The translations under genes and the position numbers were made by a program. This document shows positions 9,316 through 18,050 of a DNA stretch of 52,917 nt, piece by piece. The DNA comes from Clostridiaceae bacterium HSG29 (lineage in GTDB: Bacteria; Bacillota; Clostridia; Peptostreptococcales; Acidaminobacteraceae): positions 1 through 52,917 of the forward strand of contig JAUCFZ010000003.1 of NCBI GenBank assembly GCA_030377915.1, read 5' to 3'. The notes below the pieces were generated by a model that saw only the letters and a program-made list of their open reading frames with translations, searched no databases and was not told where the DNA came from. The stretch's first letter is position 1. Each line of letters opens with the position of its first letter.

Positions 9316-10776
9316 ATGCCAAATTCATATATATTTTTAATGTTTTTTTTCTTCTATTCAATTGCTTTACTTTATTTTGGAAAGCTTGGATACAAAGAAA
9401 CAAATACAATTCATGATTTTTTTGAAGGTGGAGGAAAATTAGGCTTATTAGTAAGTATTGTTACGTTTTCTGCAACATGGTTTAGTGCAGCTTCAATGCA
9501 AGGATTATCAGGATCAATATATACATATGGTATTGTATCTGTTTTTTATTCAATAATTCCATGGTTTTTAGGAGCACTTTTTTTAATATGGTTAACACCA
9601 GGATTAAGAGCAAGTGGAGCGGTAACGATTCCTGGATATTTTAAAAAACGTTATAATAGTAAAACACTTCAAATTACAGGTGGCTTAATAATTTTATTAA
9701 ATTTTGTTTTATATATAGTAATACAAATTCGTGGTTTTGGTATTGTAATATCTCAGTATTTGGAAATACCGTATTATTTAGCTGTTATAATTATTTATAT
9801 GTTTATTTTATATACTACATTTGGAGGATTATTTTCAATAGCTAGAAGTGATGCATTTAATTTTGTTATTATTTGTTTAGGAATAATAATAGCAGCAGTT
9901 TTAATTGTCTATAAAATTGGTGGAATTTCAGAAATATTTCATAAAGCAAGTATAATTGAAGGTTATGCAATTCAAAGTGGATCATATTATACAGAAAAAG
10001 GATCGCTTACTCATCCACTAGTAAAAGGAGCAATGCCTGTTTTAAGTTTAATATCTGTTTTTTTTGCATGGGGATTTGGAATTTCAACTAATCCTCAATA
10101 TACTGTTCGTATTATTGCTGCAAAAGATGATAAAACAGCAATAAATATGATAATAAAATCAATTATGTTATTAACGATTATATATAGTGCAGTTGTTTTA
10201 ATAGGTCTTGGAAGTAGAATATTGATTCCATCTGTAGGAATTATTGATTCAATAGATGCAATACTACCAGTAGTTTCTAATTCAATATTTTCACTATATA
10301 TTAACGGTTTTATAATGTTAGCTATTATGGCAGCAGCAATTTCAACAGCAAATTCTCAACTTATTGTTGCTTCAAGTAGTTTTATTTATGATATATTTGG
10401 AGTTTTATCAAAAAAGAATTATGATGATGAAACTTTATTAAGAATAAGCAGATTTGTAGTATTTATTGTTGGAAGTCTTTCAATGGTACTTTCATTAACA
10501 CCACCTGAGAATTTATTAGTATATGGAGGATATATTTGGGGTGTATTTTCAGCATCTTTCCTAATTCCATTATATGGTGGAATGTTTTATGAAAAAGCAA
10601 CAAAGAAATCTGCATTATATAGTATGTTTTCAGGATTATTAGTAATTTTTATATTAATTTTATTAAATTACAAATCACATTCAATGTTTGATATTCATCC
10701 TGCAATGCCTGGAGTAATAACATCCTTTGTTGTTTTTTGTATATCAAGTAAATTGGAAGAAGCTGATATAATATGA
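9316..10776 (+). CDS. sodium:solute symporter (SSF family)
   Basis: A 486-residue membrane protein with about 13 hydrophobic segments, typical of the Na+/solute symporter family (PutP/PanF type). Family-like features are FSATWFSAASMQG in the second membrane segment, GFGISTNPQYTVR in the middle, and AAAISTANSQLIVASS late in the protein. I place the start at 9316 because AAGGGGGAT lies just before that ATG; an earlier in-frame ATG at 9271 lacks a good site. The stop overlaps the kinase start by 4 bases. Substrate cannot be read from sequence. The partner regulator and the 5-oxoprolinase operon next door make 5-oxoproline or a related amino-acid derivative a reasonable guess. Pairing an SSF protein with a kinase recalls CbrA. 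Confidence 0.85.
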   Translation: MPNSYIFLMFFFFYSIALLYFGKLGYKETNTIHDFFEGGGKLGLLVSIVTFSATWFSAASMQGLSGSIYTYGIVSVFYSIIPWFLGALFLIWLTPGLRASGAVTIPGYFKKRYNSKTLQITGGLIILLNFVLYIVIQIRGFGIVISQYLEIPYYLAVIIIYMFILYTTFGGLFSIARSDAFNFVIICLGIIIAAVLIVYKIGGISEIFHKASIIEGYAIQSGSYYTEKGSLTHPLVKGAMPVLSLISVFFAWGFGISTNPQYTVRIIAAKDDKTAINMIIKSIMLLTIIYSAVVLIGLGSRILIPSVGIIDSIDAILPVVSNSIFSLYINGFIMLAIMAAAISTANSQLIVASSSFIYDIFGVLSKKNYDDETLLRISRFVVFIVGSLSMVLSLTPPENLLVYGGYIWGVFSASFLIPLYGGMFYEKATKKSALYSMFSGLLVIFILILLNYKSHSMFDIHPAMPGVITSFVVFCISSKLEEADII

Positions 10777-12506
10777 AATTAAATATTGAAAATAAAATAC
10801 TGATTCCATTTGTACTCTTATTTTTCATTTCATTAAGTGTATTACTACTAATTTCATTTAGAAATGATTATAATTTCATAATTAATAATAGTTTTAGATA
10901 TATGGATAATAAATTAAATGAATTTGAAATAAGTTTTAATGAAAATGATTTGCTTAATGAAGAAGAAATGATTAATGATATTAAAAATGTAAAATTAACA
11001 AATTTCATAATAGTAAAAGATGGTGATGTTATATTTAATAATACTTCTTTTGATATTAATTTAAATGAAGTAAATGCAGAAAAAGAAAACGGAAAGATTA
11101 AGCATTTTATAGGAGAAAATTATTTACTAAGTTTTATGGAATATGATTTTTTTAGTTGGACCGTATTGATATTAGAAGATAAAAACGAATTGCTTTCATT
11201 TTTTTATGAATCCTATAAATATAATATTTTAGCAAGTATTATATTTTTAACGTTTTCACTTCAAATTACCATTTTTATTTCAGCTAATATTACAAAACCT
11301 ATAAAAAAACTTGTTGGATTTTGTGAAGTAATATCTGATGGTCAATATAGTGAAAAAATTGATTTGAAAAGAAATGATGAAATAGGCCAACTTGGCATAG
11401 CTTTTAATCAAATGGTTGGAAAACTTGATACATCAATAAATGAATTAGTAAATATGAAAAATTATAATGAAGATATTCTTAAATATATTGATAAAGGTAT
11501 TATTACCTTTAACAGTGATAAATCAATAATTTCAAAAAATCCATTTGCTATTCAAACTATTATAGAAACTAAAAATTATTTAAATAATAGAAATTCTTTT
11601 ATGGATATAGTTAATAAATCAATAGAATTAACATATAAAGAGAAAAAAAGTAATGATAATCTTTTTGAATTTACTAAAAAAGTAGATGGTGATATTAAAT
11701 ATTATGACTTTTATACATCCATTATGTGGGGAGAAAACAGAAATATTAATGGTTATATTTGTAGTTTTAATAATGTTACCGAAAGGAAAAAACTTGAAAG
11801 CAGAATTCAAAGACTTGATCGTTTAGCAACAGCAGGAACTCTCGCTTCAGGTGTTGCACATGAAATAAGAAATCCTTTAACAGGAATGCGCACATCAATA
11901 CAAGTTTTAAAAAGAAGATTGAAAGAGAATCTTACAGGAAATAACGAAATAATGTTTGAAAGATTAATAAAAGAAATAGATAGAATCAATAAATTAATAT
12001 CAGATTTATTAAATTATTCAAAAAGAGTAGATAGTAAACTTCAAAAAGTTAAAGTATTTCAAAGTGTATCAGATACATTAGCTCTTTTAGATGGTGAATT
12101 AAAAAGAAAAAATATTAAAACGTTAATTGATTGTGAAGATTCAGAAATTACTTTTTTAATTGACCCGTCACAGTTTAATCAAATTCTACTTAATCTTATT
12201 AAAAATTCAGTTGACGCTATAGAACACGAAAATGGAGAAATTTCAGTAAAAATGAATTATATTGATAATTTGAAAAATGGAGCAGAATTAATTATTAATG
12301 ATAATGGTTCCGGTATTTCAAATGAGTTAATTAAAAAAGTATTTGATCCTTTTTTTACAACAAAATCAAGTGGTACTGGCTTGGGTTTATCGGTAGTACA
12401 TGAACTTGTATATCAAAATGGTGGAGAAATTAATATTCAAAGTATAGTAGGTAAAGGAACAACAGTAAGTTTATATTTTAAAACTGGAGGTATTTCAAAT
12501 GAATAA
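10773..12506 (+). CDS. sensor histidine kinase, NtrB-type catalytic core
   Basis: A 577-residue kinase. Membrane segment 1 is about residues 9-29, an extracytoplasmic sensor of about 115 residues follows, membrane segment 2 is about 148-170, then HAMP (to about 220), a PAS-like region (about 225-335), HisKA with SGVAHEIRNPLTG (phosphoacceptor H363), and an ATPase domain with NLIKNSVDA, IINDNGSGIS and FFTTKSSGTGLGLSV. The core resembles kinases that phosphorylate NtrC-type regulators. The start overlaps the symporter stop (ATGA) and the gene overlaps the regulator start by 8 bases, so symporter, kinase and regulator are translationally coupled. It probably senses the symporter substrate, directly or through the symporter. 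Confidence 0.9.
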   Translation: MKLNIENKILIPFVLLFFISLSVLLLISFRNDYNFIINNSFRYMDNKLNEFEISFNENDLLNEEEMINDIKNVKLTNFIIVKDGDVIFNNTSFDINLNEVNAEKENGKIKHFIGENYLLSFMEYDFFSWTVLILEDKNELLSFFYESYKYNILASIIFLTFSLQITIFISANITKPIKKLVGFCEVISDGQYSEKIDLKRNDEIGQLGIAFNQMVGKLDTSINELVNMKNYNEDILKYIDKGIITFNSDKSIISKNPFAIQTIIETKNYLNNRNSFMDIVNKSIELTYKEKKSNDNLFEFTKKVDGDIKYYDFYTSIMWGENRNINGYICSFNNVTERKKLESRIQRLDRLATAGTLASGVAHEIRNPLTGMRTSIQVLKRRLKENLTGNNEIMFERLIKEIDRINKLISDLLNYSKRVDSKLQKVKVFQSVSDTLALLDGELKRKNIKTLIDCEDSEITFLIDPSQFNQILLNLIKNSVDAIEHENGEISVKMNYIDNLKNGAELIINDNGSGISNELIKKVFDPFFTTKSSGTGLGLSVVHELVYQNGGEINIQSIVGKGTTVSLYFKTGGISNE

Positions 12507-13863
12507 AAGAGTTATGGTAATAGATGATGAAGAATCAATACGTTTTTCTCTTGAAGAAGGACTTTCAGATTTTGGATATAAAGTAAATACATCAGAATCT
12601 TTAAAAAAATCAGATGCAATTATAAAGGATTTTAGACCACATGTAATACTTTTAGATATGCGATTAAAAGATGGAAATGGTGTAGAATATATTGAAAATA
12701 TTAAAACCATTGATGAGGATATAAAAGTAATTATTATTACTGCATATGGAGATATTGAATCTGCAATTCATGCAATGAAAGCAGGAGCATTTGAATATAT
12801 TACAAAACCATTTGATTTAGATGAAATTGAATTTCAAATTGAACGTGCTTTTGATCAAATTCAATTAAATCAAAAAATTCAAATTTTTGAAGAAAAAAAT
12901 AGAAATGAAGAAGTATCAATAATTTCTAAAAATGAAGGAATGTTAGAACTTTTAAAAAATGTTAAAAATATTGCTAAACAATCAAATGTTACCATTCTTA
13001 TAACTGGAGAAACTGGAACAGGAAAAGAACTTATGGCAGACTTTATTCATTCGAATAGTCCAGAGAAAAAAGTTCCAATGGTAAAAATCAATTGCGCAAC
13101 TATTCCAGATAGTTTATTTGAGAGTGAATTATTTGGACATGAAAAAAATGCATTTACAGGTGCTGAAAAACTTAAAAAAGGATTAATAGAAATTGCTGAT
13201 GGTGGTACAATTTTTTTAGATGAAATAGGTGAAATTCCGCTTAATCAACAAGCAAAACTTTTAAGATTTCTTGAAGAAAGAAAAATAAAAAGAGTAGGTG
13301 GAACTAAAGACGTAGATGTAAATGTTAGAGTACTTGCAGCTACAAATAGAAATTTATTAGATATGGTTAATAAAGGTTTATTTAGAGCAGATTTATATTA
13401 TCGATTAAATGTTGTATTTATAAATATTTTACCACTTCGTGAAAGAAAATCAGACATTTCTGTATTAGCTGAATATTTTATAAAGCATTTCAATATAAAA
13501 TTTAATAAGAATTTTTTAGGATTTACAAATAAAGCAATTGAAGCAATGAATGAGTATTCCTGGCCAGGAAATATTCGTGAACTTAGAAATATAGTTGAAA
13601 GAATTTGTATAATTCAGAATGATGAGTGGATAGATTTTGTAGATTTACCAATTCATTCTAATAATAACTTAAATGAAAAAAATACTTATGATTTTTTATT
13701 TGAACTTGAACAAAATAGACCGCTTGATTTACCAGAATTACTTATGGATATTGAGAAGGAGTGTATTGAAAAATCTCTTGAAATATGTAATGGAAATCAA
13801 TCAAAGGCTGCTGAGATGTTAAATATAAGTAGATTTGCCTTAAAACGAAAATTAGATAAATAG
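12499..13863 (+). CDS. NtrC-family sigma-54 response regulator
   Basis: 454 residues in three domains: a receiver (D9/D10, phosphoacceptor D53, T81, K103), a sigma-54 AAA+ ATPase (GETGTGKE Walker A, about 175-182; [11 protein letters not shown] Walker B), and a C-terminal Fis-type helix-turn-helix ([21 protein letters not shown]). The loop that touches sigma-54 reads NAFTGA (residues 217-222) instead of the usual GAFTGA. GGAGGT lies upstream of the ATG inside the kinase gene. Two 16-bp palindromes and a -24/-12 promoter begin only a few bases after its stop, so it very likely activates the pxp operon downstream. Confidence 0.93.
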   Translation: MNKRVMVIDDEESIRFSLEEGLSDFGYKVNTSESLKKSDAIIKDFRPHVILLDMRLKDGNGVEYIENIKTIDEDIKVIIITAYGDIESAIHAMKAGAFEYITKPFDLDEIEFQIERAFDQIQLNQKIQIFEEKNRNEEVSIISKNEGMLELLKNVKNIAKQSNVTILITGETGTGKELMADFIHSNSPEKKVPMVKINCATIPDSLFESELFGHEKNAFTGAEKLKKGLIEIADGGTIFLDEIGEIPLNQQAKLLRFLEERKIKRVGGTKDVDVNVRVLAATNRNLLDMVNKGLFRADLYYRLNVVFINILPLRERKSDISVLAEYFIKHFNIKFNKNFLGFTNKAIEAMNEYSWPGNIRELRNIVERICIIQNDEWIDFVDLPIHSNNNLNEKNTYDFLFELEQNRPLDLPELLMDIEKECIEKSLEICNGNQSKAAEMLNISRFALKRKLDK

Positions 13864-13868
13864 TATAA

Positions 13869-13904
13869 TGAGCGATAATGCACAATAGTGAGCGTAATTG
13901 CTCA
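13869..13904. promoter_or_regulatory. paired enhancer sites for the NtrC-type regulator
   Basis: Two 16-bp dyads with the same plan: TGAGCGATAATGCACA (13869-13884, one imperfect arm base) and TGAGCGTAATTGCTCA (13889-13904, perfect 5-6-5 palindrome). Their centres are 20 bp apart, about two helical turns. They lie about 50-85 bp upstream of the -24/-12 element, the expected place for upstream activating sequences bound by a dimeric enhancer-binding protein. Assignment to the adjacent regulator is inference from position. Confidence 0.75.
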
Positions 13905-13954
13905 TTATTTGTTATTAGAAAATTAAAAGTCGTGTATTTTAGTGGTTTTTTATA

Positions 13955-13971
13955 TTGGCATACAATTTGCA
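13955..13971 (+). promoter_or_regulatory. sigma-54 (-24/-12) promoter of the pxp operon
   Basis: TTGGCATACAATTTGCA carries the GG and GC elements with the required 10 bases between them; only the base after TGGCA differs from the TGGCAC consensus. It lies about 40 bases before the pxpA ATG and downstream of the paired enhancer sites. Confidence 0.88.
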
Positions 13972-14012
13972 ATATAAACATTAAAATAAAGTGAATATTG
14001 AGAGGGGGAAAA

Positions 14013-14771
14013 ATGAGAATTGATTTAAACAGTGATTTAGGTGAAAGTTTTGGCAATTATAAAATAGGTATGGATGATGAAATTATAAAAGTTGTAAGTT
14101 CAGTAAATATTGCATGTGGCTGGCATGCAGGTGATCCAAATGTTATGGATAGAACAGTTAAAAAAGCAATTGAAAATAATGTAGCAATAGGATGCCATCC
14201 AGGCTTTCCTGATTTAATGGGATTTGGAAGAAGAGAAATGAAAGTATCACCTTATGAATTGAAAAATTACGTAAAATATCAAATTGGTGCATTAAAAGCA
14301 TTTGTTGATTCGGAGGGTGGAACAATGCAACATGTTAAACCACATGGTGCAATGTATAATATGGCAGCAAAAGATGAAAATTATGCAAATGCAATTGCAG
14401 AAGCAGTTTATGAAGTGGATTCAAATCTTATACTTATGGGATCATACGGAAGTAAAATGATTGAAAGTGCAAAAAAAATAGGACTTAAAACAGCAAATGA
14501 AGTATTTGCAGATCGTGCTTATCAAAAAGATGGAACATTAGTTCCAAGAAGTATGGATGGTGCAGTTATCCATGATACAGAAAAAGCAATCAATCAAGTA
14601 ATGCAAATGATTCAACATAATACAGTAACAGCTATTACTGGAGAAACAATAGAAATTCATGCAGATTCAATATGTGTTCATGGTGACAATATTAAAGCGG
14701 TTGAATTTGTTAAAGAAATTAAAAAAAGATTAATTAATGAAAATATAAATATTATTGCAATTGGTGATTAA
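14013..14771 (+). CDS. pxpA: 5-oxoprolinase subunit A (LamB/YcsF family)
   Basis: 252 residues, the family's usual length. The N-terminus [14 protein letters not shown] and later [26 protein letters not shown] and VKPHGAMYN are signature stretches of LamB/YcsF proteins. With PxpB and PxpC it forms the ATP-dependent prokaryotic 5-oxoprolinase that opens 5-oxo-L-proline to L-glutamate in the cytoplasm. The start at 14013 is chosen because GAGGGGGA lies 5 bases upstream; an in-frame TTG at 13998 would sit on top of that site. First gene after the sigma-54 promoter. Confidence 0.95.
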   Translation: MRIDLNSDLGESFGNYKIGMDDEIIKVVSSVNIACGWHAGDPNVMDRTVKKAIENNVAIGCHPGFPDLMGFGRREMKVSPYELKNYVKYQIGALKAFVDSEGGTMQHVKPHGAMYNMAAKDENYANAIAEAVYEVDSNLILMGSYGSKMIESAKKIGLKTANEVFADRAYQKDGTLVPRSMDGAVIHDTEKAINQVMQMIQHNTVTAITGETIEIHADSICVHGDNIKAVEFVKEIKKRLINENINIIAIGD

Positions 14772-14788
14772 GAAAAGGGGAAAGAATA

Positions 14789-16018
14789 ATGGCGGAAAAA
14801 TTAGAAATAAAGAATTCAAAAAATAAAAAAGTAACAAGTAATATAAGTGCTCTTTTTGGTGCTGCATTTATTATGGCGACATCAGCAATAGGACCTGGGT
14901 TTTTAACACAAACTGCAACATTTACTCAGCAATTTGCTGCAAGTTTTGCATTTGTTATATTTATTTCAGTAATTTTTGATATAGTAGCGCAAATGAACGT
15001 ATGGCGGGTTATTGGTGTTTCAGGAATGCGTGGACAAGATATAGCAAATAAAATTGTTCCAGGACTTGGTTATTTTGTAGCAATTATAGTTGCACTTGGT
15101 GGTCTTGCATTTAATATTGGAAATGTTGGTGGAGCAGCTTTAGGACTTAATGTATTAACAGGTTTAAATATGAAAATATGTTTTATTATTGCAGGAACAG
15201 CAGCACTTGGAATATTTGTTAATAAAGATGCTGGATCTACAATTGATAAAGTAACAAAATATTTAGGAATAATGATGATTCTTATTGTAGGATATATGGC
15301 AGTTGTTACTAAGCCACCAGTAGGTGAAGCAATTTTACGTACATTTGCACCTGAGAATCCAGGAAGTTTAGTTTTCCCAATAATAACATTATTAGGTGGA
15401 ACAGTTGGTGGATATATTACTTTTGCTGGTGGACATCGTTTAATTGATGCAGGAATAACTGGTGAAGAAAATTTAAAAGAAATTGATAAAGGTGCCATCA
15501 TGGGAATAGGAATTGCTTCAATAATGCGTGTACTTTTATTCTTAGCAATATTAGGAGTAGTAGCAAAAGGATTTACACTTGAAGCATCAAACCCTGCTGC
15601 TTCAGCATTTAAACAAGGCGCAGGAATGATTGGATATAAATTCTTTGGTTTAGTTCTTTTAGCTGCAGGACTTACTTCAGTTATAGGAGCGGCATATACA
15701 TCTGTTTCATTTTTAAAGACATTACATCCAGCAATTGAAAGAAATGAAAGATATTGGATTATGGGGTTTATTGTAGTATCAACTATTATTATGACAGTTC
15801 TTGGAAAACCAGCGAAATTACTTATTTTAGCAGGTTCATTAAATGGATTGATTTTACCAATAACAATTGGAGTAATATTAATAGCTGCAACAAGAAAAGA
15901 TATTATTGGAGATTATAAACATCCTACTTATTTATTAGTACTTGGAGCTATTGTTGTAGTTCTTGCAAGTTATGCAGGTGTTATATCACTTTCTAAAATT
16001 CAAATGTTGCTACACTAG
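14789..16018 (+). CDS. NRAMP-fold transporter, YcsG-like, lacking metal-site residues
   Basis: 409 residues, about 11 membrane segments. It belongs to the NRAMP-related proteins found inside pxp operons (YcsG in Bacillus subtilis ycsF-ycsG-kipI-kipA). In true NRAMP metal transporters segment 1 has DPGN and segment 6 has MPH. Here the matching places read AIGPGFLTQ and TFAGGHRL, so the metal-ligating Asp, Asn and Met are missing. It is therefore unlikely to be a manganese/iron carrier and more likely moves 5-oxoproline or another small solute (inference). AAGGGGAAAG precedes the ATG, 17 bases after pxpA. Confidence 0.85.
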   Translation: MAEKLEIKNSKNKKVTSNISALFGAAFIMATSAIGPGFLTQTATFTQQFAASFAFVIFISVIFDIVAQMNVWRVIGVSGMRGQDIANKIVPGLGYFVAIIVALGGLAFNIGNVGGAALGLNVLTGLNMKICFIIAGTAALGIFVNKDAGSTIDKVTKYLGIMMILIVGYMAVVTKPPVGEAILRTFAPENPGSLVFPIITLLGGTVGGYITFAGGHRLIDAGITGEENLKEIDKGAIMGIGIASIMRVLLFLAILGVVAKGFTLEASNPAASAFKQGAGMIGYKFFGLVLLAAGLTSVIGAAYTSVSFLKTLHPAIERNERYWIMGFIVVSTIIMTVLGKPAKLLILAGSLNGLILPITIGVILIAATRKDIIGDYKHPTYLLVLGAIVVVLASYAGVISLSKIQMLLH

Positions 16019-16030
16019 GAGTTGAGTAAT

Positions 16031-16771
16031 TTGGAAAAATTATTTAAAATAAAATTTGCTGGAGATAAAGCGATTTCAGTGGAATTTAAAAACGAAATTT
16101 CAGAAGAAACAAATAATTATGTTGCTGCACTTCGAAATCTAATTGAGGATTCGAAAACTATTGGAATAGAAGAATGCATTCCAACATACCGTGCTTTAAC
16201 AATATGCTATAATCCAATTGAATTAACTTATGAAAAACTTGAAGAAAAAATTAATGAGTTAATGGGAGATATTGAATCATTTTCAAATACCGAATCAAAA
16301 GTATATGTAATTCCAGTATATTATGGTGGTGAATTTGGCCCCGATATTGAAAATGTTGCAAAACAAAATAATCTAACAAAAAAAGAAGTAGTAAAAATTC
16401 ATACGGGAGTAGATTATAGAATTTATATGCTTGGATTTACTCCTGGCTTTCCTTATCTTGGAGGAATGGATGAAACAATATCTACACCAAGACTTGTGAA
16501 ACCTAGAATAAAAGTTAATGCTGGTTCAGTAGGAATTGCAGGAAGCCAAACTGGAATTTATCCTATTGATAGTCCAGGAGGATGGCAGATTATTGGAAGA
16601 ACACCAGTTAAATTATTCGATATTGATAATGAAGAGCCTGTATTACTTAATGCAGGAAATTATATTCGTTTTAAATCAATTGACTATAAAACTTATGAAA
16701 GAATATTAAAAGAAGTGAATTCTAATACTTTTAATATTGAAATTAAAAAAACAACTAAAAGAGGTGAGTAA
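16031..16771 (+). CDS. pxpB: 5-oxoprolinase subunit B (KipI family)
   Basis: 246 residues. Family marks are GDKAISVEF near the start, VIPVYYGGEFGPD (about 97-109), YMLGFTPGFPYLGGM (about 135-149) and SPGGWQIIGRTPVKLFD. KipI/PxpB is one half of the allophanate-hydrolase-like pair of 5-oxoprolinase. I choose the TTG at 16031 because AGGAG (16017-16021, overlapping the ycsG-like stop) is 9 bases away; the TTG at 16022 directly abuts the site. The stop overlaps the lead-in to pxpC, whose ATG starts 2 bases after this gene ends. Confidence 0.93.
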   Translation: MEKLFKIKFAGDKAISVEFKNEISEETNNYVAALRNLIEDSKTIGIEECIPTYRALTICYNPIELTYEKLEEKINELMGDIESFSNTESKVYVIPVYYGGEFGPDIENVAKQNNLTKKEVVKIHTGVDYRIYMLGFTPGFPYLGGMDETISTPRLVKPRIKVNAGSVGIAGSQTGIYPIDSPGGWQIIGRTPVKLFDIDNEEPVLLNAGNYIRFKSIDYKTYERILKEVNSNTFNIEIKKTTKRGE

Positions 16772-16772
16772 A

Positions 16773-17816
16773 ATGGCATCTATTAAAGTAATAAATCCTG
16801 GAATGTATACTACAATTCAAGATTTAGGAAGAACCGGTTACCAAGAGTATGGTGTTACAGTTTCAGGAAGTATGGATCAATTTGCTCATCGCATTGCTAA
16901 TTTATTAGTTGGAAATAATCAAAATGAAGCATTATTGGAAATGACAATAATGGGTGGTTCATTTATATTTAATAGTGATACATTTATTTCAATAACAGGT
17001 GCAGATATGAAACCAATGTTAAATAATAGTATTAGATTAGATTTGTGGCGAACAATTAAAATACAAAAAGGTGATATTATAACATTTGGAGCTGCTAAAA
17101 ATGGATGTAGAAGTTATTTATCTATTGCCGGAGGATTTGAATTACCTACTATTATGAATAGTAAATCAACTTATGTACGTGGTAAATTTGGTGGTTTTAA
17201 AGGTAGAGCATTAAAAAAAGATGATGAAATACTTTTAAATAATGATATTTGTAATGAAGAAGAATTATCAGGTAGATTTATTGATTTAAAAACAGTACCT
17301 AAATATAATAATAAAGTAAATATAAGAGTAATTTTAGGGCCACAAGATGATGAATTTTCAGAAGAAGGAATTTTTGATTTTTTAAATAATCCTTATAAAG
17401 TATCGAGTGAATTTGATAGAATGGGATATCGTTTAGAAGGAACAGAAATTAAACATTTAAAAACTGCAGATATTATTTCAGATGGAATTGTTAAAGGAGC
17501 TATTCAAATACCAGGAAAAGGACAACCTATTATTATGTTAGCTGATTGTCAAACAACAGGCGGATATACAAAAATAGCGCATGTTATTTCATCTGATTTA
17601 TGGAAAATAGCGCAGTTAAAACCAAATGATGAGATTAGTTTTATTAAAGTTGATATTAAAAATGCACATGAAATATTAAAAGAACAAGAAGAAATAATTA
17701 ATAAGATAATAAAAGGATTTGATAAACAAAGATTAAAAGTAGAAAAAAACTTAAAAATAGCAATTAATAATAAAACATTTATTGTAAAAGTAAATGAAAT
17801 AAGTGAAACTTATTAA
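16773..17816 (+). CDS. pxpC: 5-oxoprolinase subunit C (KipA family)
   Basis: 347 residues. The N-terminus MASIKVINPGMYTTIQDLGR and later GYQEYGVTVSGSMDQFAHR, SITGADM and LADCQTTGGYTKIAHV are characteristic of the biotin-dependent-carboxylase-like/KipA family. It pairs with PxpB, which together with PxpA hydrolyses 5-oxoproline. The start at 16773 is supported by GAGGTGA 6 bases upstream. Last gene of the pxp operon; a terminator follows at about 17941 after a stretch (17817-17940) in which I see no gene. Confidence 0.93.
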   Translation: MASIKVINPGMYTTIQDLGRTGYQEYGVTVSGSMDQFAHRIANLLVGNNQNEALLEMTIMGGSFIFNSDTFISITGADMKPMLNNSIRLDLWRTIKIQKGDIITFGAAKNGCRSYLSIAGGFELPTIMNSKSTYVRGKFGGFKGRALKKDDEILLNNDICNEEELSGRFIDLKTVPKYNNKVNIRVILGPQDDEFSEEGIFDFLNNPYKVSSEFDRMGYRLEGTEIKHLKTADIISDGIVKGAIQIPGKGQPIIMLADCQTTGGYTKIAHVISSDLWKIAQLKPNDEISFIKVDIKNAHEILKEQEEIINKIIKGFDKQRLKVEKNLKIAINNKTFIVKVNEISETY

Positions 17817-17940
17817 GTGCACTAATTCTTTAGCTTTATGATGAAAATAAACAAAAGGATAAATGGGAATTAATGTATAATGAATTTAAAACAGAGCATT
17901 AACTTAATAGATGAATTATATTAATATCACCTTATATGAA

Positions 17941-17979
17941 AAATCACCAAGATATCATAATCTAGGTGATTTTTTTTTC
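17941..17979 (+). terminator. intrinsic terminator of the pxp operon
   Basis: AAATCACC/GGTGATTT plus an inner AGAT/ATCT helix (one A-A mismatch between them), 6-base loop, followed by a run of T. Confidence 0.9.
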
Positions 17980-18050
17980 TAATAATGGGTATTATTAAAT
18001 GATAGTTTGTAGTCTATTCTACTAAAATAATTCTAAGAAGGGAGAGACAA

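Noticed and set aside
15070-15501. 143-residue minus-strand frame in the YcsG-like gene
   Set aside because: It is the antisense of a Gly/Ala-rich membrane protein, rich in Pro, and has no start signal; a shadow.
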